Shown piece by piece: positions 35,356 through 44,718 of a DNA stretch of 64,000 nucleotides; within the stretch, counting starts at the first letter, position 1; each line of letters begins with the position of its first letter. The DNA comes from Pseudoalteromonas sp. H71 (GTDB taxonomy: Bacteria > Pseudomonadota > Gammaproteobacteria > Enterobacterales > Alteromonadaceae): positions 3,630-67,629 of the forward strand of contig NZ_LODI01000005.1 in assembly GCF_001468485.1 (NCBI RefSeq), written 5' to 3'. Under the pieces are notes generated by a model that was given only the letters and a program-made list of their open reading frames with translations, was not told the origin of the DNA and ran no database searches. A program made the position numbers and the translations under genes.

Positions 35356-37872
35356 GTGGCAGAACAATTAAATTTGCTGATTTTAAATGCAAGCCGTGCT
35401 GAGCGCAGGGTAATTAAAGATACTTTAAAAAAGCTTAACGTATTTAGTTTTATTGAAGCAAACGATAGCCAGGAAGCCCTTAAAACTCTAAAGCAACAAC
35501 CTGTTGATATTATTATCACGGGGCTGAATGTGGGGAAAATAGACGGTTGGCGTTTTTCTCGTATGATTCGCTCCGGGCTATTAAAAACCCCTAAAAACAC
35601 CCCTATTTTGCTTATGCCACCGACTTACTGCGAACGAATTGCAGAAACAACCGCCCGTAGTTATGGAATCGATGCTGTTTTACCTTTTGAAAACCAAGAC
35701 ATGCTACCGCAAGTTTTGGCTAATGTTTTATCTACACATTTAGAAAAAAGCAGTCGACTCAACCTCCTTTTACTAGAGCCTCACGCCAATAAAGTTGAGT
35801 CTATAAGTGAAGAACTAAAACTCAACTTTGCTATTACACATGTTACAACGTGTAAAGCCGCACTTAACCAATACAATCAGCAAAAATTCTCTATTGTGTT
35901 ACTTGATACCACGCAAGAAAAAGCCGATGAATCTAGCTTACTCGTTGAAAATATTTTACAGCACAACCCTAAGCAAGCCATTGTAACTATTATAGATAAT
36001 GCTGATGCAGACTATGCCGAGCAGCTTTTGTTATCGGGCGTAACCGATTTTATTCGTGCACCTTACGAACCTTCATTTTTAAATAAAGTATGTGATCATG
36101 CCGCTCGCCGAGAAGACTTTATGGTGAGCTACGCCGAATTTGCACAAAAAGTAGAGCAGTTAAGCGTAAGCGAAGTAAGGTATAAAGAACTATTTTCAGC
36201 TCATCAGCGCATATTATTGCATCTTAATACTGTTGTACTTGAGCTCGACCAGTTAGGAAAAATTCGCTTTATAAACCCAGCTTGGGAAACCTTAAGTGGA
36301 TTTGGCGTTAAATCGAGCCTACAAAAAAGCCTTACTCAATTTTATACTGGCGAATGCCAAATAAAGCTAAAAGCAACCATCGACGATATACTCGGAGGTG
36401 GAACCGATCATCAACAAATAGAAATAAAACTCCAACATAAAAAGGGAGGCCAAATTTGGGTTGAATGTCGGTTGCAGCTAATTAAAAACAGACGTAATAA
36501 TGCAACGATCACTGTCACTATTGATAACATTCACGAACGTAAGCAAGCCGAACTTCAATTACGCCACCTTGCGCTACACGATCCATTAACTGGCCTACAC
36601 AACCGATACCACTTTGACCAAGAGCTAAGTCGTATTTGTAAACCCAAACATACTCACAGCGATGTTGAGCATGCCTTGATTTACATTGACCTTGACCATT
36701 TTAAAATTATTAATGATAGCCAAGGCCATCATCAAGGCGACCTGGTCTTAAAAGATGTGGCACAGCTGTTTAAAGACAACATTGAAAAAGAACATTTAGT
36801 GTGTCGTATTGGTGGCGATGAATTTGCCGTCATTCTAAAAAATATGAACCTACTTGATGCGCACCTTATTGCAGAAGGTGTTTGTAGTGCCATAGAGCAG
36901 CATACCTTTAAGTCTAAAGAGCAAAGCTACACAATAAGCTGCTCTATCGGCTTAACGCAAATTACAGTAAACAATAACGACCCAAATGAGTGCTTAAAGC
37001 AAGCCGATATTGCTTTGTATATTGCAAAAAACTTAGGCCGTAATTTAGTTCATTGCTACTCAAAAGAAGATGCGCAAAACAACACGCTTCAAACAGGTCT
37101 TGAGTGGGGGCACGAAATCCGCCAGGCACTTCAACAAAATAACATTGAATTACATTACCAGCCTATATGGGATTTTAAAGCAGAAAAAGTTGCGTACTTT
37201 GAGGCGCTATTGCGGTTAAAACTTAAAGGCACTCTCATTTACCCTAATCAGTTTATTCCGTCACTAGAAATGCTGAACGACACTTTTTTAATGGATCAGT
37301 GCGTAATTAGAAATGCGATTGAAAGTGTTGCAAAATATCCTCAACTTAGCCAAGTTGCTATTAATCTATCTGCGCAATCATTCTTAGATGAGCGACTACT
37401 ACCACTCATTGAGTCGAACCTTGAAAAGTACAATGTTCCCGCCACTCAGATAATTTTTGAGATCACCGAATCCGCAAGCATAAATAACATACAAGCTACA
37501 CGTAAGATGATTGAAAAACTCAACTCTTTAGGTTGCCACTTTTCAATAGACGATTTTGGGACCGGCTTTAGTACTTTTAGTTACCTAAAACAACTGCCTG
37601 CTCAACATGTAAAAATAGATGGCTCGTTTGTTCGAGACATGCTTAATGACCCTATTGACCTTGCTTTAGTAAAAGCAATTAATGATATTAGCCGCTCACT
37701 TGATAAGTACTCTGTTGCAGAGTATGTTGAAAATAAAGAAATATTTTCTACTTTAAAAGATATTGGTGTGGACTACGGGCAAGGTTACTTTATTGCTCGC
37801 CCAGTGCCCGTTGAAAAAATAAATGATGAGCTTGAAAAAATTTATCAAAATAAAAGTATTTACCAACAGTAG
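35356..37872 (+). CDS. REC-REC-PAS-GGDEF-EAL c-di-GMP signalling protein
   Basis: 838 residues, cytoplasmic. The first receiver-like domain (about 6-125) has 'VDIIITGLNVGKIDGWRF', where the phosphorylatable Asp position is Gly, so it is probably not phosphorylated. The second (about 135-255) keeps an Asp in 'SIVLLDTTQEK'. A PAS domain (about 285-400) follows, then GGDEF (about 410-565) with an intact 'GGDEF' near 485-489, and EAL (about 590-830) with 'FEALLRL' near 614 and 'SIDDFGTGFSTFSYL'. Both synthesis and breakdown of c-di-GMP are possible. GTG start at 35356 with TTTAGGACCTCCT upstream. No partner kinase is adjacent. Confidence 0.93.
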   Translation: MAEQLNLLILNASRAERRVIKDTLKKLNVFSFIEANDSQEALKTLKQQPVDIIITGLNVGKIDGWRFSRMIRSGLLKTPKNTPILLMPPTYCERIAETTARSYGIDAVLPFENQDMLPQVLANVLSTHLEKSSRLNLLLLEPHANKVESISEELKLNFAITHVTTCKAALNQYNQQKFSIVLLDTTQEKADESSLLVENILQHNPKQAIVTIIDNADADYAEQLLLSGVTDFIRAPYEPSFLNKVCDHAARREDFMVSYAEFAQKVEQLSVSEVRYKELFSAHQRILLHLNTVVLELDQLGKIRFINPAWETLSGFGVKSSLQKSLTQFYTGECQIKLKATIDDILGGGTDHQQIEIKLQHKKGGQIWVECRLQLIKNRRNNATITVTIDNIHERKQAELQLRHLALHDPLTGLHNRYHFDQELSRICKPKHTHSDVEHALIYIDLDHFKIINDSQGHHQGDLVLKDVAQLFKDNIEKEHLVCRIGGDEFAVILKNMNLLDAHLIAEGVCSAIEQHTFKSKEQSYTISCSIGLTQITVNNNDPNECLKQADIALYIAKNLGRNLVHCYSKEDAQNNTLQTGLEWGHEIRQALQQNNIELHYQPIWDFKAEKVAYFEALLRLKLKGTLIYPNQFIPSLEMLNDTFLMDQCVIRNAIESVAKYPQLSQVAINLSAQSFLDERLLPLIESNLEKYNVPATQIIFEITESASINNIQATRKMIEKLNSLGCHFSIDDFGTGFSTFSYLKQLPAQHVKIDGSFVRDMLNDPIDLALVKAINDISRSLDKYSVAEYVENKEIFSTLKDIGVDYGQGYFIARPVPVEKINDELEKIYQNKSIYQQ

Positions 37873-38065
37873 CCTAGATTAAAACTAACAAATTCGAACA
37901 ATTTCACGTCACTTTTTTCTTCCATTATCTTCTTTCTTGCCTATACTTTCTTTATCAGATAAAGAGGATGTCATGTAATTTAAAGGATTACACTGTATAA
38001 ACATGACATTACCCACTAGCAACACATCGTTAATTTTAAGCTACAAGGGTTTTAGGGAGGAAGGT

Positions 38066-38278
38066 ATGGCGCAACTAGTTATATTATTACTGATCATTCA
38101 CTTTATTATTGCTTACCAATGTTACAGGTATGCAAGTTTAAAAGGTTACCCCGTTAAGGTGTTTACTGTATTAGGGTGCATACCCTACTTTAATGTAGTG
38201 GTATGGATTTACTTACTTTTTTTACCTGAACTGGAACCCTTTGAAAGCCAGGTTCAACGCCAAAAGCAGCCATTATAG
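38066..38278 (+). CDS. small two-segment membrane protein
   Basis: 70 residues from the ATG at 38066, chosen because AGGGAGGAAGG lies just upstream; the in-frame ATG at 38003 lacks a site. 'LVILLLIIHFIIAYQCYRYA' and 'LGCIPYFNVVVWIYLLFLP' are two hydrophobic helices, with a polar C-terminus. I do not recognise a family. The stop codon is built into the downstream hairpin. It follows the REC-REC-PAS-GGDEF-EAL gene after 193 bp and probably has its own promoter. Confidence 0.7.
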   Translation: MAQLVILLLIIHFIIAYQCYRYASLKGYPVKVFTVLGCIPYFNVVVWIYLLFLPELEPFESQVQRQKQPL

Positions 38279-38286
38279 GCTGCTTT
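38263..38286 (+). terminator. terminator overlapping the stop of the small membrane protein gene
   Basis: Nine-bp stem AAAGCAGCC (38263-38271) / GGCTGCTTT (38278-38286), loop ATTATA, then AACTTTTTAA. Confidence 0.7.
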
Positions 38287-38308
38287 AACTTTTTAATAGC
38301 GGTTAATT

Positions 38309-39238
38309 TTATTTGTCTGGCTCATTAAAGTTTAAACTACATTGGTGCTGTAAAAACACCTCAAGCTGCTGGCTAAACAATTTAAAATCGCGAATACGTC
38401 CTGTTGTTTTTCGCCAGAGAATACCAATATCGCGATAGGCATCGCTTTGTGAAGGCGTGGCTACCATCTGTTTATTATCTAAAATACCGGCATTAATTGC
38501 CATTTGTGGTAAAAAGGTCACCCCGAGCTGGTGTTCAACCATACTGAGTAACGTATGCAAGCTTGCCGCTTCAAATGGGTTAATACAACTAGAGCGGTTT
38601 AAATGGCACGCACTCAGCGCGTGACCCGTCATACAGTGCTCTCGCTCTAACAAAAACACACTGGCATCTGGTAATAAATTAAAGTCTTCTACACCCTTTG
38701 CTGGCATATAATCTTTATGGTGCACCAGACTAAAATGATCTTTCGCTAAAATTTGAGTATGAAACTTATCGGTTGCATACGGTAGTGCCAATAACGCTAA
38801 ATCAATGTGTCCATGCTCTAACTTATCCAATAACTTATCGCTGGTATCTTCAATTAATACCAACTCTAATTCACAAAAAGTTTGCTGGCAAAAATGATAC
38901 AAAGGCGCAGCAATAAAGCTAGCAATAGTCGGGATCACGCCAACGGTTAATTTCCCGCTAAGCGGCGTTAAAAAACTTTTTGTAAGCTCTTTTAGGCTGA
39001 TAGTGTCATTGATTATTTTTCGTGAACGCTCAACAACCTCTTCTCCTATGCTTGTAAACATAAGGCTTCGGTTTTCACGCTCAATAAGTTGACAACCTAG
39101 CGTTTCTTCAAGGTTTTGAATGGCACTGCTTAGTGTCGACTGGCCAATAAAACAGGCACTGGCTGCGCGGCCAAAGTGCTGGTGCTGATGAACAGCAAGT
39201 AAATACTGAAGCTGTTTAATACTCGGAAGATTGGTCAT
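38309..39238 (-). CDS. oxyR: hydrogen peroxide-sensing regulator OxyR
   Basis: 309 residues from the ATG at 39238, with GGAAAGAAAAA upstream; the frame extends to 39268 but lacks a better start. The N-terminal LysR helix-turn-helix contains 'QLQYLLAVHQHQHFGRAASA' and 'GQSTLSSAIQNLEETLG'. The effector domain has the redox pair Cys202 and Cys211 in 'REHCMTGHALSACHLN', the same nine-residue spacing as Cys199/Cys208 of E. coli OxyR. It should form a disulfide with peroxide and activate catalase and peroxidase genes, none of which is in the window. Confidence 0.92.
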   Translation of the reverse strand: MTNLPSIKQLQYLLAVHQHQHFGRAASACFIGQSTLSSAIQNLEETLGCQLIERENRSLMFTSIGEEVVERSRKIINDTISLKELTKSFLTPLSGKLTVGVIPTIASFIAAPLYHFCQQTFCELELVLIEDTSDKLLDKLEHGHIDLALLALPYATDKFHTQILAKDHFSLVHHKDYMPAKGVEDFNLLPDASVFLLEREHCMTGHALSACHLNRSSCINPFEAASLHTLLSMVEHQLGVTFLPQMAINAGILDNKQMVATPSQSDAYRDIGILWRKTTGRIRDFKLFSQQLEVFLQHQCSLNFNEPDK

Positions 39239-39320
39239 TTTTTCTTTCCACAAATAAAAAGACCCCAATACCTAGGGCATTGAGATCTTTTCAAGCTAAA
39301 AGTCTTTTAGTACTTTTTTG

Positions 39321-40589
39321 TTAAACCCCAAATGCGGTTCTCAGTACGTAGAAGATAACAATAGCAAGGGCAGCACCAACTGGCAACGTTATTACCCAAG
39401 AAACTACAATGTTTCTGATAACGCTCATGTTAAGTGCACCAATACCACGCGCCATACCTACACCTAATACCGCACCCACTAAGGTTTGAGTAGTAGATAT
39501 TGGCATACCAGTTCCTGATGCAATAACAACAGTAGAGGCAGCGGCAAGTTCTGCAGCAAAACCACGGCTAGGCGTTAAATGTGTAATGCCTTCACCAATT
39601 GTTTTAATTACTTTTTTACCTAAAATAGCAAGACCTGCAACAATACCAAAACCACCTAGAGGAAGAATCCACCAAGCAATCGCTGCTTTCTTAGCAATTT
39701 CACCATTGTTTTCAACAATGTTTACAACAGCAGCTAGTGGACCAATTGCATTAGCAACGTCGTTAGACCCGTGAGCAAATGCCATACAACAAGCCGTTAG
39801 TACCATTAATACCGCAAACACTTTTTCTACGTTATTAAATTGCATTTGCTTGTCAGCTTTAGGGTCGATGTTTAAGCGAGAGATAGCAATTTTACCAATA
39901 ATGGCAACAACCACTGCAACACCAATTGAAAGCGCGTAGCCTTCAACAGAACCTAGGTTAATACCAACATGCTTTAAACCTTTTTTGATCGTAACTAAAG
40001 CCATGATAAAACCGGCTAAACCCATGTAGATTGGTACGTAGCGCTTAGCGTTCTTTAATGGTGCATCGGTATCAAATATAAGCTTTTGTGCGCTCATGAA
40101 TATTAGGTACGCAATAAAGCCGGATATCGCTGGTGTAATGATCCAGCTTCCCACAATACCGCCTACTTTATTCCACTGGATTGCTTCTGTACCCACTGCA
40201 ACTAGCGCAAAACCAATGATTGCACCAATAATAGAGTGAGTTGTTGATACTGGCCAACCTAAGAATGAAGCGATTAATAGCCATGAACCCGCAGCAAATA
40301 ATGCGGCAATCATACCTAGTACCATCAGTTCTGGGATGTTTGCAAACGGTGCAGCATCAATTATTCCTTTACGAATAGTTGATGTAACTTCACCCCCTGC
40401 TAAATAAGCACCAGCAAACTCAAAAACCATGGCTATTAAAATAGCTTGTTTAATTGTTAATGCTTTTGAACCTACAGATGTACCCATGGCGTTCGCAACG
40501 TCGTTCGCGCCAATACCATAAGCCATGAAAAAACCAACAGCCGCGGCAATTAAAACTAATACCGTGCCGTAAGATGCAATGATATCCAT
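39321..40589 (-). CDS. pitA: low-affinity inorganic phosphate transporter of the PiT family
   Basis: 422-residue inner-membrane protein with about ten to eleven membrane segments. The PiT signature occurs twice in inverted repeats: 'GIGANDVANAMGTSVGS' near the N-terminus and 'FAHGSNDVANAIGPLAAV' in the second half, with 'GWPVSTTHSIIGAIIGF' and 'GMPISTTQTLVGAVLG'. It imports phosphate, probably as a neutral metal-phosphate complex or with a cation. It is the second gene of a two-gene operon with the DUF47 protein 39 bp upstream. Confidence 0.92.
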   Translation of the reverse strand: MDIIASYGTVLVLIAAAVGFFMAYGIGANDVANAMGTSVGSKALTIKQAILIAMVFEFAGAYLAGGEVTSTIRKGIIDAAPFANIPELMVLGMIAALFAAGSWLLIASFLGWPVSTTHSIIGAIIGFALVAVGTEAIQWNKVGGIVGSWIITPAISGFIAYLIFMSAQKLIFDTDAPLKNAKRYVPIYMGLAGFIMALVTIKKGLKHVGINLGSVEGYALSIGVAVVVAIIGKIAISRLNIDPKADKQMQFNNVEKVFAVLMVLTACCMAFAHGSNDVANAIGPLAAVVNIVENNGEIAKKAAIAWWILPLGGFGIVAGLAILGKKVIKTIGEGITHLTPSRGFAAELAAASTVVIASGTGMPISTTQTLVGAVLGVGMARGIGALNMSVIRNIVVSWVITLPVGAALAIVIFYVLRTAFGV

Positions 40590-40628
40590 TGTATAACCTT
40601 AATCTTTCGTGTTTGAACTGATTTTAAA

Positions 40629-41306
40629 TTAACGAGCTAACATCAGCTCAAGACGTGATCCTACGCGCTCTGCAATATCTGCAAGCTCGCCAACCCATTC
40701 AATAATGCTGTATAAAAACATTACATCTACAGGGTTAAGCTCACCTTCTACTTCACGTAGTTGGCGGCGTACTTTAATTTGCATGTCATCCGTGTCTTGT
40801 TCGATTGCATCCAATTCAACGAGCATTTTTTCTACTAAGGTCACTTCGCGACCTTTAAAGCCTGTTTCTAATAGCTCTTCTAACTCGTTTATTGCTTTAG
40901 ATGCTTGTTTAGTTGCATCTACACAACGAGTTAAGTAAGCCAAGAAATCAGCTTGCATGACTGCTGGTATGGTCATTTCACGACCGATTACACGTCCAGC
41001 AATGTCTTTTGCTTTATTTGCAATTTTGTCTTGTTGAGTTACTAATTCGAGCAGATCTGTACGTTCTACCGGCATAAATAAACCGCGTGGTAACTGTAAA
41101 CGTATGTCTCTTTTCATGTCATCGGCTTCACGCTCTAAATTACGAATAGTAATACGAAGCTCTTCTGCTTGTGTCCACTCTTCTTTAAAAACGTGATTAA
41201 AAAAAGGTATCAAAGCTTTACTCGCTTGATGAACTTTTTTGATGTGATCTTCCATTGGTTTGAAAGGAGATTTTGCAAAAACTCCTAAAAACGCGTTTGT
41301 AGGCAT
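40629..41306 (-). CDS. DUF47 (PhoU-like) partner of the Pit transporter
   Basis: 225 residues from the ATG at 41306, with TTAAAGGGTCAGTT upstream. All-helical; 'FLGVFAKSPFKPMEDHIKKV' and 'LPRGLFMPVERTDLLELVTQ' are the family marks of TIGR00153/DUF47 proteins. These resemble PhoU and are almost always encoded beside a Pit transporter, whose activity they are thought to govern. No signal peptide. Confidence 0.9.
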   Translation of the reverse strand: MPTNAFLGVFAKSPFKPMEDHIKKVHQASKALIPFFNHVFKEEWTQAEELRITIRNLEREADDMKRDIRLQLPRGLFMPVERTDLLELVTQQDKIANKAKDIAGRVIGREMTIPAVMQADFLAYLTRCVDATKQASKAINELEELLETGFKGREVTLVEKMLVELDAIEQDTDDMQIKVRRQLREVEGELNPVDVMFLYSIIEWVGELADIAERVGSRLELMLAR

Positions 41307-41345
41307 AACTGACCCTTTAATCAAATTACATGCGTGCAGCATGCG

Positions 41346-41373
41346 ATTTTACAGTATTCACAACAATTGTGAA
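41346..41373 (-). promoter_or_regulatory. pit operon promoter overlaid by a perfect palindrome
   Basis: On the minus strand, TTCACA (41373-41368), a 16-bp spacer and TAAAAT (41351-41346) make a plausible sigma-70 promoter 40 bp before the DUF47-pitA operon. The perfect inverted repeat TTCACAACAATTGTGAA (41357-41373) covers the -35 and much of the spacer. That is the position expected of a repressor operator. The cognate regulator is not identifiable. Confidence 0.42.
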
Positions 41374-41404
41374 CGGTTTTTATTATTTAACTTATAGCTA
41401 AATA

Positions 41405-41431
41405 AACAAAGCGGCCTATAGCCGCTTTGTT
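41405..41431 (-). terminator. terminator of the pst-phoU operon
   Basis: Eleven-bp stem AACAAAGCGGC (41405-41415) / GCCGCTTTGTT (41421-41431), loop CTATA, 20 bp after the phoU stop, followed on the minus strand by TATTTAG. Confidence 0.8.
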
Positions 41432-41450
41432 AAAAATGCGCTAATGAACT

Positions 41451-42152
41451 TTAAAGCGATTTTTCAATATCTTCCTGTGATATATGGCGAATATCTTTAC
41501 CATTTACAAAGTAGATAATGTACTCGGCAATGTTCTGACAGCGGTCACCAATTCGCTCTAATGAACGCACTGACCAAACTAAATCCATAATTTTTGGAAT
41601 TGAACGTGGATCTTCCATCATGTATGTCATAATTTGACGTGTTATTGCTTCATATTCGCGATCAACTTTAGCATCTTCTTTGTGTACTTCAAATGCGCGT
41701 TGCACATCCATGCGTGCAAACGCATCAAGTACATCATGCAACATTTTTAGAACCTGACGACCCATATTTTCAATATTCACCAACAAATCTTGTTGATCTT
41801 TAGTGAAGGAATCAAGAGCCACTTTTGCAATACGCTCAGCTTCATCACCAATACGCTCTAAGTCAGCAATGGTTTTTGCAATAGCAATCACCAAACGTAA
41901 ATCGCTTGCCGCGGGCTGGCGACGCGCAATAATACGCGTACATTCTTCGTCAATACTCACTTCCATGGCATTAACTTTGTAGTCGTTTTGACGCACTTTT
42001 TCTGCAAGTTCTGCATCATTTGTGCTTACCGCATCAAGTGCACTACTTAGTTGCTGTTCAACTAATCCACCCATGCTTAGTACATGGTTACGAACATTTT
42101 CAAGCTCTTGATTAAAGCGGCCAGAAATATGCTTATTAATATTATGTTCCAT
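41451..42152 (-). CDS. phoU: phosphate signalling protein PhoU
   Basis: 233 residues, two three-helix bundles. 'HISGRFNQELENVRNHVLSM', 'ECTRIIARRQPAASDLRLVI', 'IADLERIGDEAERIAK' and 'SLERIGDRCQNIAEYIIYFV' hold the two acidic metal-binding PhoU signatures. PhoU connects the Pst transporter with the PhoR kinase and keeps the Pho regulon off when phosphate is plentiful. It is the last gene of the pstC-pstA-pstB-phoU operon. phoB and phoR are not in the window. Confidence 0.96.
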   Translation of the reverse strand: MEHNINKHISGRFNQELENVRNHVLSMGGLVEQQLSSALDAVSTNDAELAEKVRQNDYKVNAMEVSIDEECTRIIARRQPAASDLRLVIAIAKTIADLERIGDEAERIAKVALDSFTKDQQDLLVNIENMGRQVLKMLHDVLDAFARMDVQRAFEVHKEDAKVDREYEAITRQIMTYMMEDPRSIPKIMDLVWSVRSLERIGDRCQNIAEYIIYFVNGKDIRHISQEDIEKSL

Positions 42153-42198
42153 AATTACCTTCTCTCTAAATCTTGTACAACACAGTACTGTTAATTAT

Positions 42199-43026
42199 TT
42201 AGCCGTAACGACCTGTAATATAATCTTCAGTCTTTTTCTTCGTTGGTGTTGTAAATAAGGTATTTGTATCTGAGTACTCAATCAGCTCACCCATGTACAT
42301 AAAGGCTGTTTGGTCAGATACTCGCGCTGCTTGTTGCATGTTATGCGTAACAATAACAACGGTAAATTTGTTCTTTAAATCGTTAATTAACTCTTCAATA
42401 ACTAAAGTAGAAATTGGATCAAGTGCCGACGTTGGTTCATCTAACAATAAAACCTCAGGCTCTATCGCAATAGAACGAGCAATCACTAAACGCTGTTGCT
42501 GACCGCCTGATAAACCAAAGGCACTGTCGTGTAATCTATCTTTTACTTCATCCCATAAAGCTGCGCCACGTAATGACTGCTCTACTACTTCGTCTAACTT
42601 ACGCTTTTCTTTAATGCCCTGTAAGCGTAGACCATAGACTACATTTTCATAAATCGATTTTGGAAATGGATTTGGGCGCTGAAACACCATTCCCACGTTA
42701 CGGCGAAGCGCCGCAACATCTACATTTTTATCGTAAATATTTTGCCCATGAAGGAGTATTTCACCTTCAATTCGACAAATATCAACTAAGTCATTCATTC
42801 GGTTAATACAACGCAGTAATGTTGATTTACCACAACCAGATGGGCCGATAAACGCCGTTACTTGGCCTTTTGGAATGTTCATATTAACTTTACTAAGCGC
42901 TTGTTTATCACCATAGTAAAGATCGAGATCTTTAATCTCTAACGCTTTTTGCTCGTCTGTTAAATTGTCTAAATCTAACTTCATGCCCAAATTGGCTTGG
43001 TTTACTTTTGGAGCGACTGTAATCAT
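42199..43026 (-). CDS. pstB: phosphate ABC transporter ATPase PstB
   Basis: 275-residue ABC ATPase of the high-affinity phosphate importer. Walker A 'GPSGCGKST', the signature '[14 protein letters not shown]', Walker B '[12 protein letters not shown]' and the switch His in '[16 protein letters not shown]' are all intact. A 25-residue N-terminal extension precedes the core, which begins near '[17 protein letters not shown]'. It lies between pstA (27 bp) and phoU (46 bp). Confidence 0.97.
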   Translation of the reverse strand: MITVAPKVNQANLGMKLDLDNLTDEQKALEIKDLDLYYGDKQALSKVNMNIPKGQVTAFIGPSGCGKSTLLRCINRMNDLVDICRIEGEILLHGQNIYDKNVDVAALRRNVGMVFQRPNPFPKSIYENVVYGLRLQGIKEKRKLDEVVEQSLRGAALWDEVKDRLHDSAFGLSGGQQQRLVIARSIAIEPEVLLLDEPTSALDPISTLVIEELINDLKNKFTVVIVTHNMQQAARVSDQTAFMYMGELIEYSDTNTLFTTPTKKKTEDYITGRYG

Positions 43027-43053
43027 GTTTGTTACCTATTAAATCTTTACTAA

Positions 43054-44703
43054 TTAGTGTTCAAGCGATCTGAATTTTTCACGTAAATGGTTACGTATAC
43101 CAATGGCCGTTATATTGAGTGTAATGATAACCGACACAAGTAAAAATGCCGTTGCATATACCAGCGGACGTGCCGCTTCAACATTCGGGCTTTGGAAGCC
43201 AACATCGTAAATATGAAAGCCTAAGTGCATGAACTTTCTGTCTAAGTGAAAATACGGAAAGTTGCCGTCTAGTGGTAACGTGGGTGCCATTTTAACAACA
43301 CCTACCAACATCAGTGGCGCAACTTCGCCTGCTGCACGTGCAACAGCCAGTATTAAACCCGTCATAATTGCAGGGCTTGCCATTGGAATTACGATACGCC
43401 ATAGGGTTTCAACTTTAGTTGCACCCAATGCCAACGAACCGTCACGCACAGTGCTTGGAATACGTGATAAACCTTCTTCCGTAGATACAATAACAACGGG
43501 TAAAGTTAGTATTGCCAATGTTAATGCAGACCACATTACACCCGGTGTGCCAAATACTGGCGTTGGTGAAGACTCTGGGTAAAACAACTGGTCAATACTG
43601 CCACCAAGCATGTATACAAAAAAGCCTAAACCGAATACACCATAAACAATGGAAGGTACACCCGCCAAGTTGATTACCGCGATACGAATCATTTTTGTGA
43701 CCGCATTTTTAGCCGCGTATTCGTGCAAGTAAATAGCAGCAACAACACCAAACGGCGTAACTATCACGGCCATCAACATAACCATAAATACAGTACCAAA
43801 TATAGCAGGGAATACACCCCCTTCAGTATTTGCTTCGCGTGGATCGTCAGATACAAACTTGCCTAATTGACCAAAGTAATGACCTAGCTTTGCAAAAAAG
43901 CCCATGTCGTTCGGAAACCACACATCCAGTACTTGATACATTGGGATCGTGACTATTTCGCCGCGCATATCTTTTACCGTAACATGGTCGCGCTTAGCCT
44001 GTTTACGCAGTGCAAATAACTCTTTTTCAAGTTCGCCGTACTCTGCACGTAATTCTGCGCGCATTTTTGCAAGCTCTGCAACACGTTCATCTGTTAACTG
44101 GTTGTCAAGTAGGTAGCTTTTCTCTTTTAAACGTAGACGCTCAAGTTCATAGTTAATATGACCTATATCGCCATTTTGTAAATCCAATGCTTCATCGTTT
44201 AAATCTACAGCACGCTCAACAAGGTCATATAAAGCATCAACTTTATCACCCTCTACTGGTTTACCATCTTTAAATACACTTTCTACATAGCCGTAAAAGT
44301 TACCATTTTTGCTACGTTCAAATACTGCAAGCGTAGCGGGTGTAGACTTTGCTTTTATGTCGGTTTCAAGTATCCAACGAAAATCTAAATCTACGTATTC
44401 ACGGTTACCTGTTTTAATAAGTAAGCGTTCAAATTCTTCTTTATCAAATGCTGAAACATCAACACCTGTTGCTGCCAAACGCTCTTTAGGTACGAGTTCA
44501 CGGTCGTAAACTTCACCAATAACGGTTTGCTTTGCAATTGAGCCTTCAAGCTCAAACTGTACAACTTGAGAAGGCCAGAAAAAACTCAATCCCTTCCAGG
44601 CTATCATTGCTAATATACCTAAAACCGAAATCAAGCTGATGCTCACTGCACCGCCGGTCATCCAAATCCAAGGAGAACCAGACTTAAACCACTGCTTTAC
44701 CAT
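43054..44703 (-). CDS. pstA: phosphate ABC transporter permease PstA (long form)
   Basis: 549 residues from the ATG at 44703, with GGAGAGACACGAC upstream; an in-frame GTG at 44718 abuts pstC. After the first membrane segment (near 15-40) there is a periplasmic insert of about 240 residues rich in charged coiled-coil-like sequence ('ELEKELFALRKQAKRD'). The permease core with five segments follows. The EAA-type loop reads 'VRDGSLALGATKVETLWRIV'. E. coli PstA is under 300 residues, and long forms like this are usual in Alteromonadales. It pairs with PstC. Confidence 0.94.
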   Translation of the reverse strand: MVKQWFKSGSPWIWMTGGAVSISLISVLGILAMIAWKGLSFFWPSQVVQFELEGSIAKQTVIGEVYDRELVPKERLAATGVDVSAFDKEEFERLLIKTGNREYVDLDFRWILETDIKAKSTPATLAVFERSKNGNFYGYVESVFKDGKPVEGDKVDALYDLVERAVDLNDEALDLQNGDIGHINYELERLRLKEKSYLLDNQLTDERVAELAKMRAELRAEYGELEKELFALRKQAKRDHVTVKDMRGEIVTIPMYQVLDVWFPNDMGFFAKLGHYFGQLGKFVSDDPREANTEGGVFPAIFGTVFMVMLMAVIVTPFGVVAAIYLHEYAAKNAVTKMIRIAVINLAGVPSIVYGVFGLGFFVYMLGGSIDQLFYPESSPTPVFGTPGVMWSALTLAILTLPVVIVSTEEGLSRIPSTVRDGSLALGATKVETLWRIVIPMASPAIMTGLILAVARAAGEVAPLMLVGVVKMAPTLPLDGNFPYFHLDRKFMHLGFHIYDVGFQSPNVEAARPLVYATAFLLVSVIITLNITAIGIRNHLREKFRSLEH

Positions 44704-44718
44704 GTCGTGTCTCTCCAC

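Noticed and set aside
39296-39310. CTAAAAGTCTTTTAG palindrome between pitA and oxyR as a terminator
   Set aside because: The stem is almost entirely A/T with a one-base loop centre, too weak to call.
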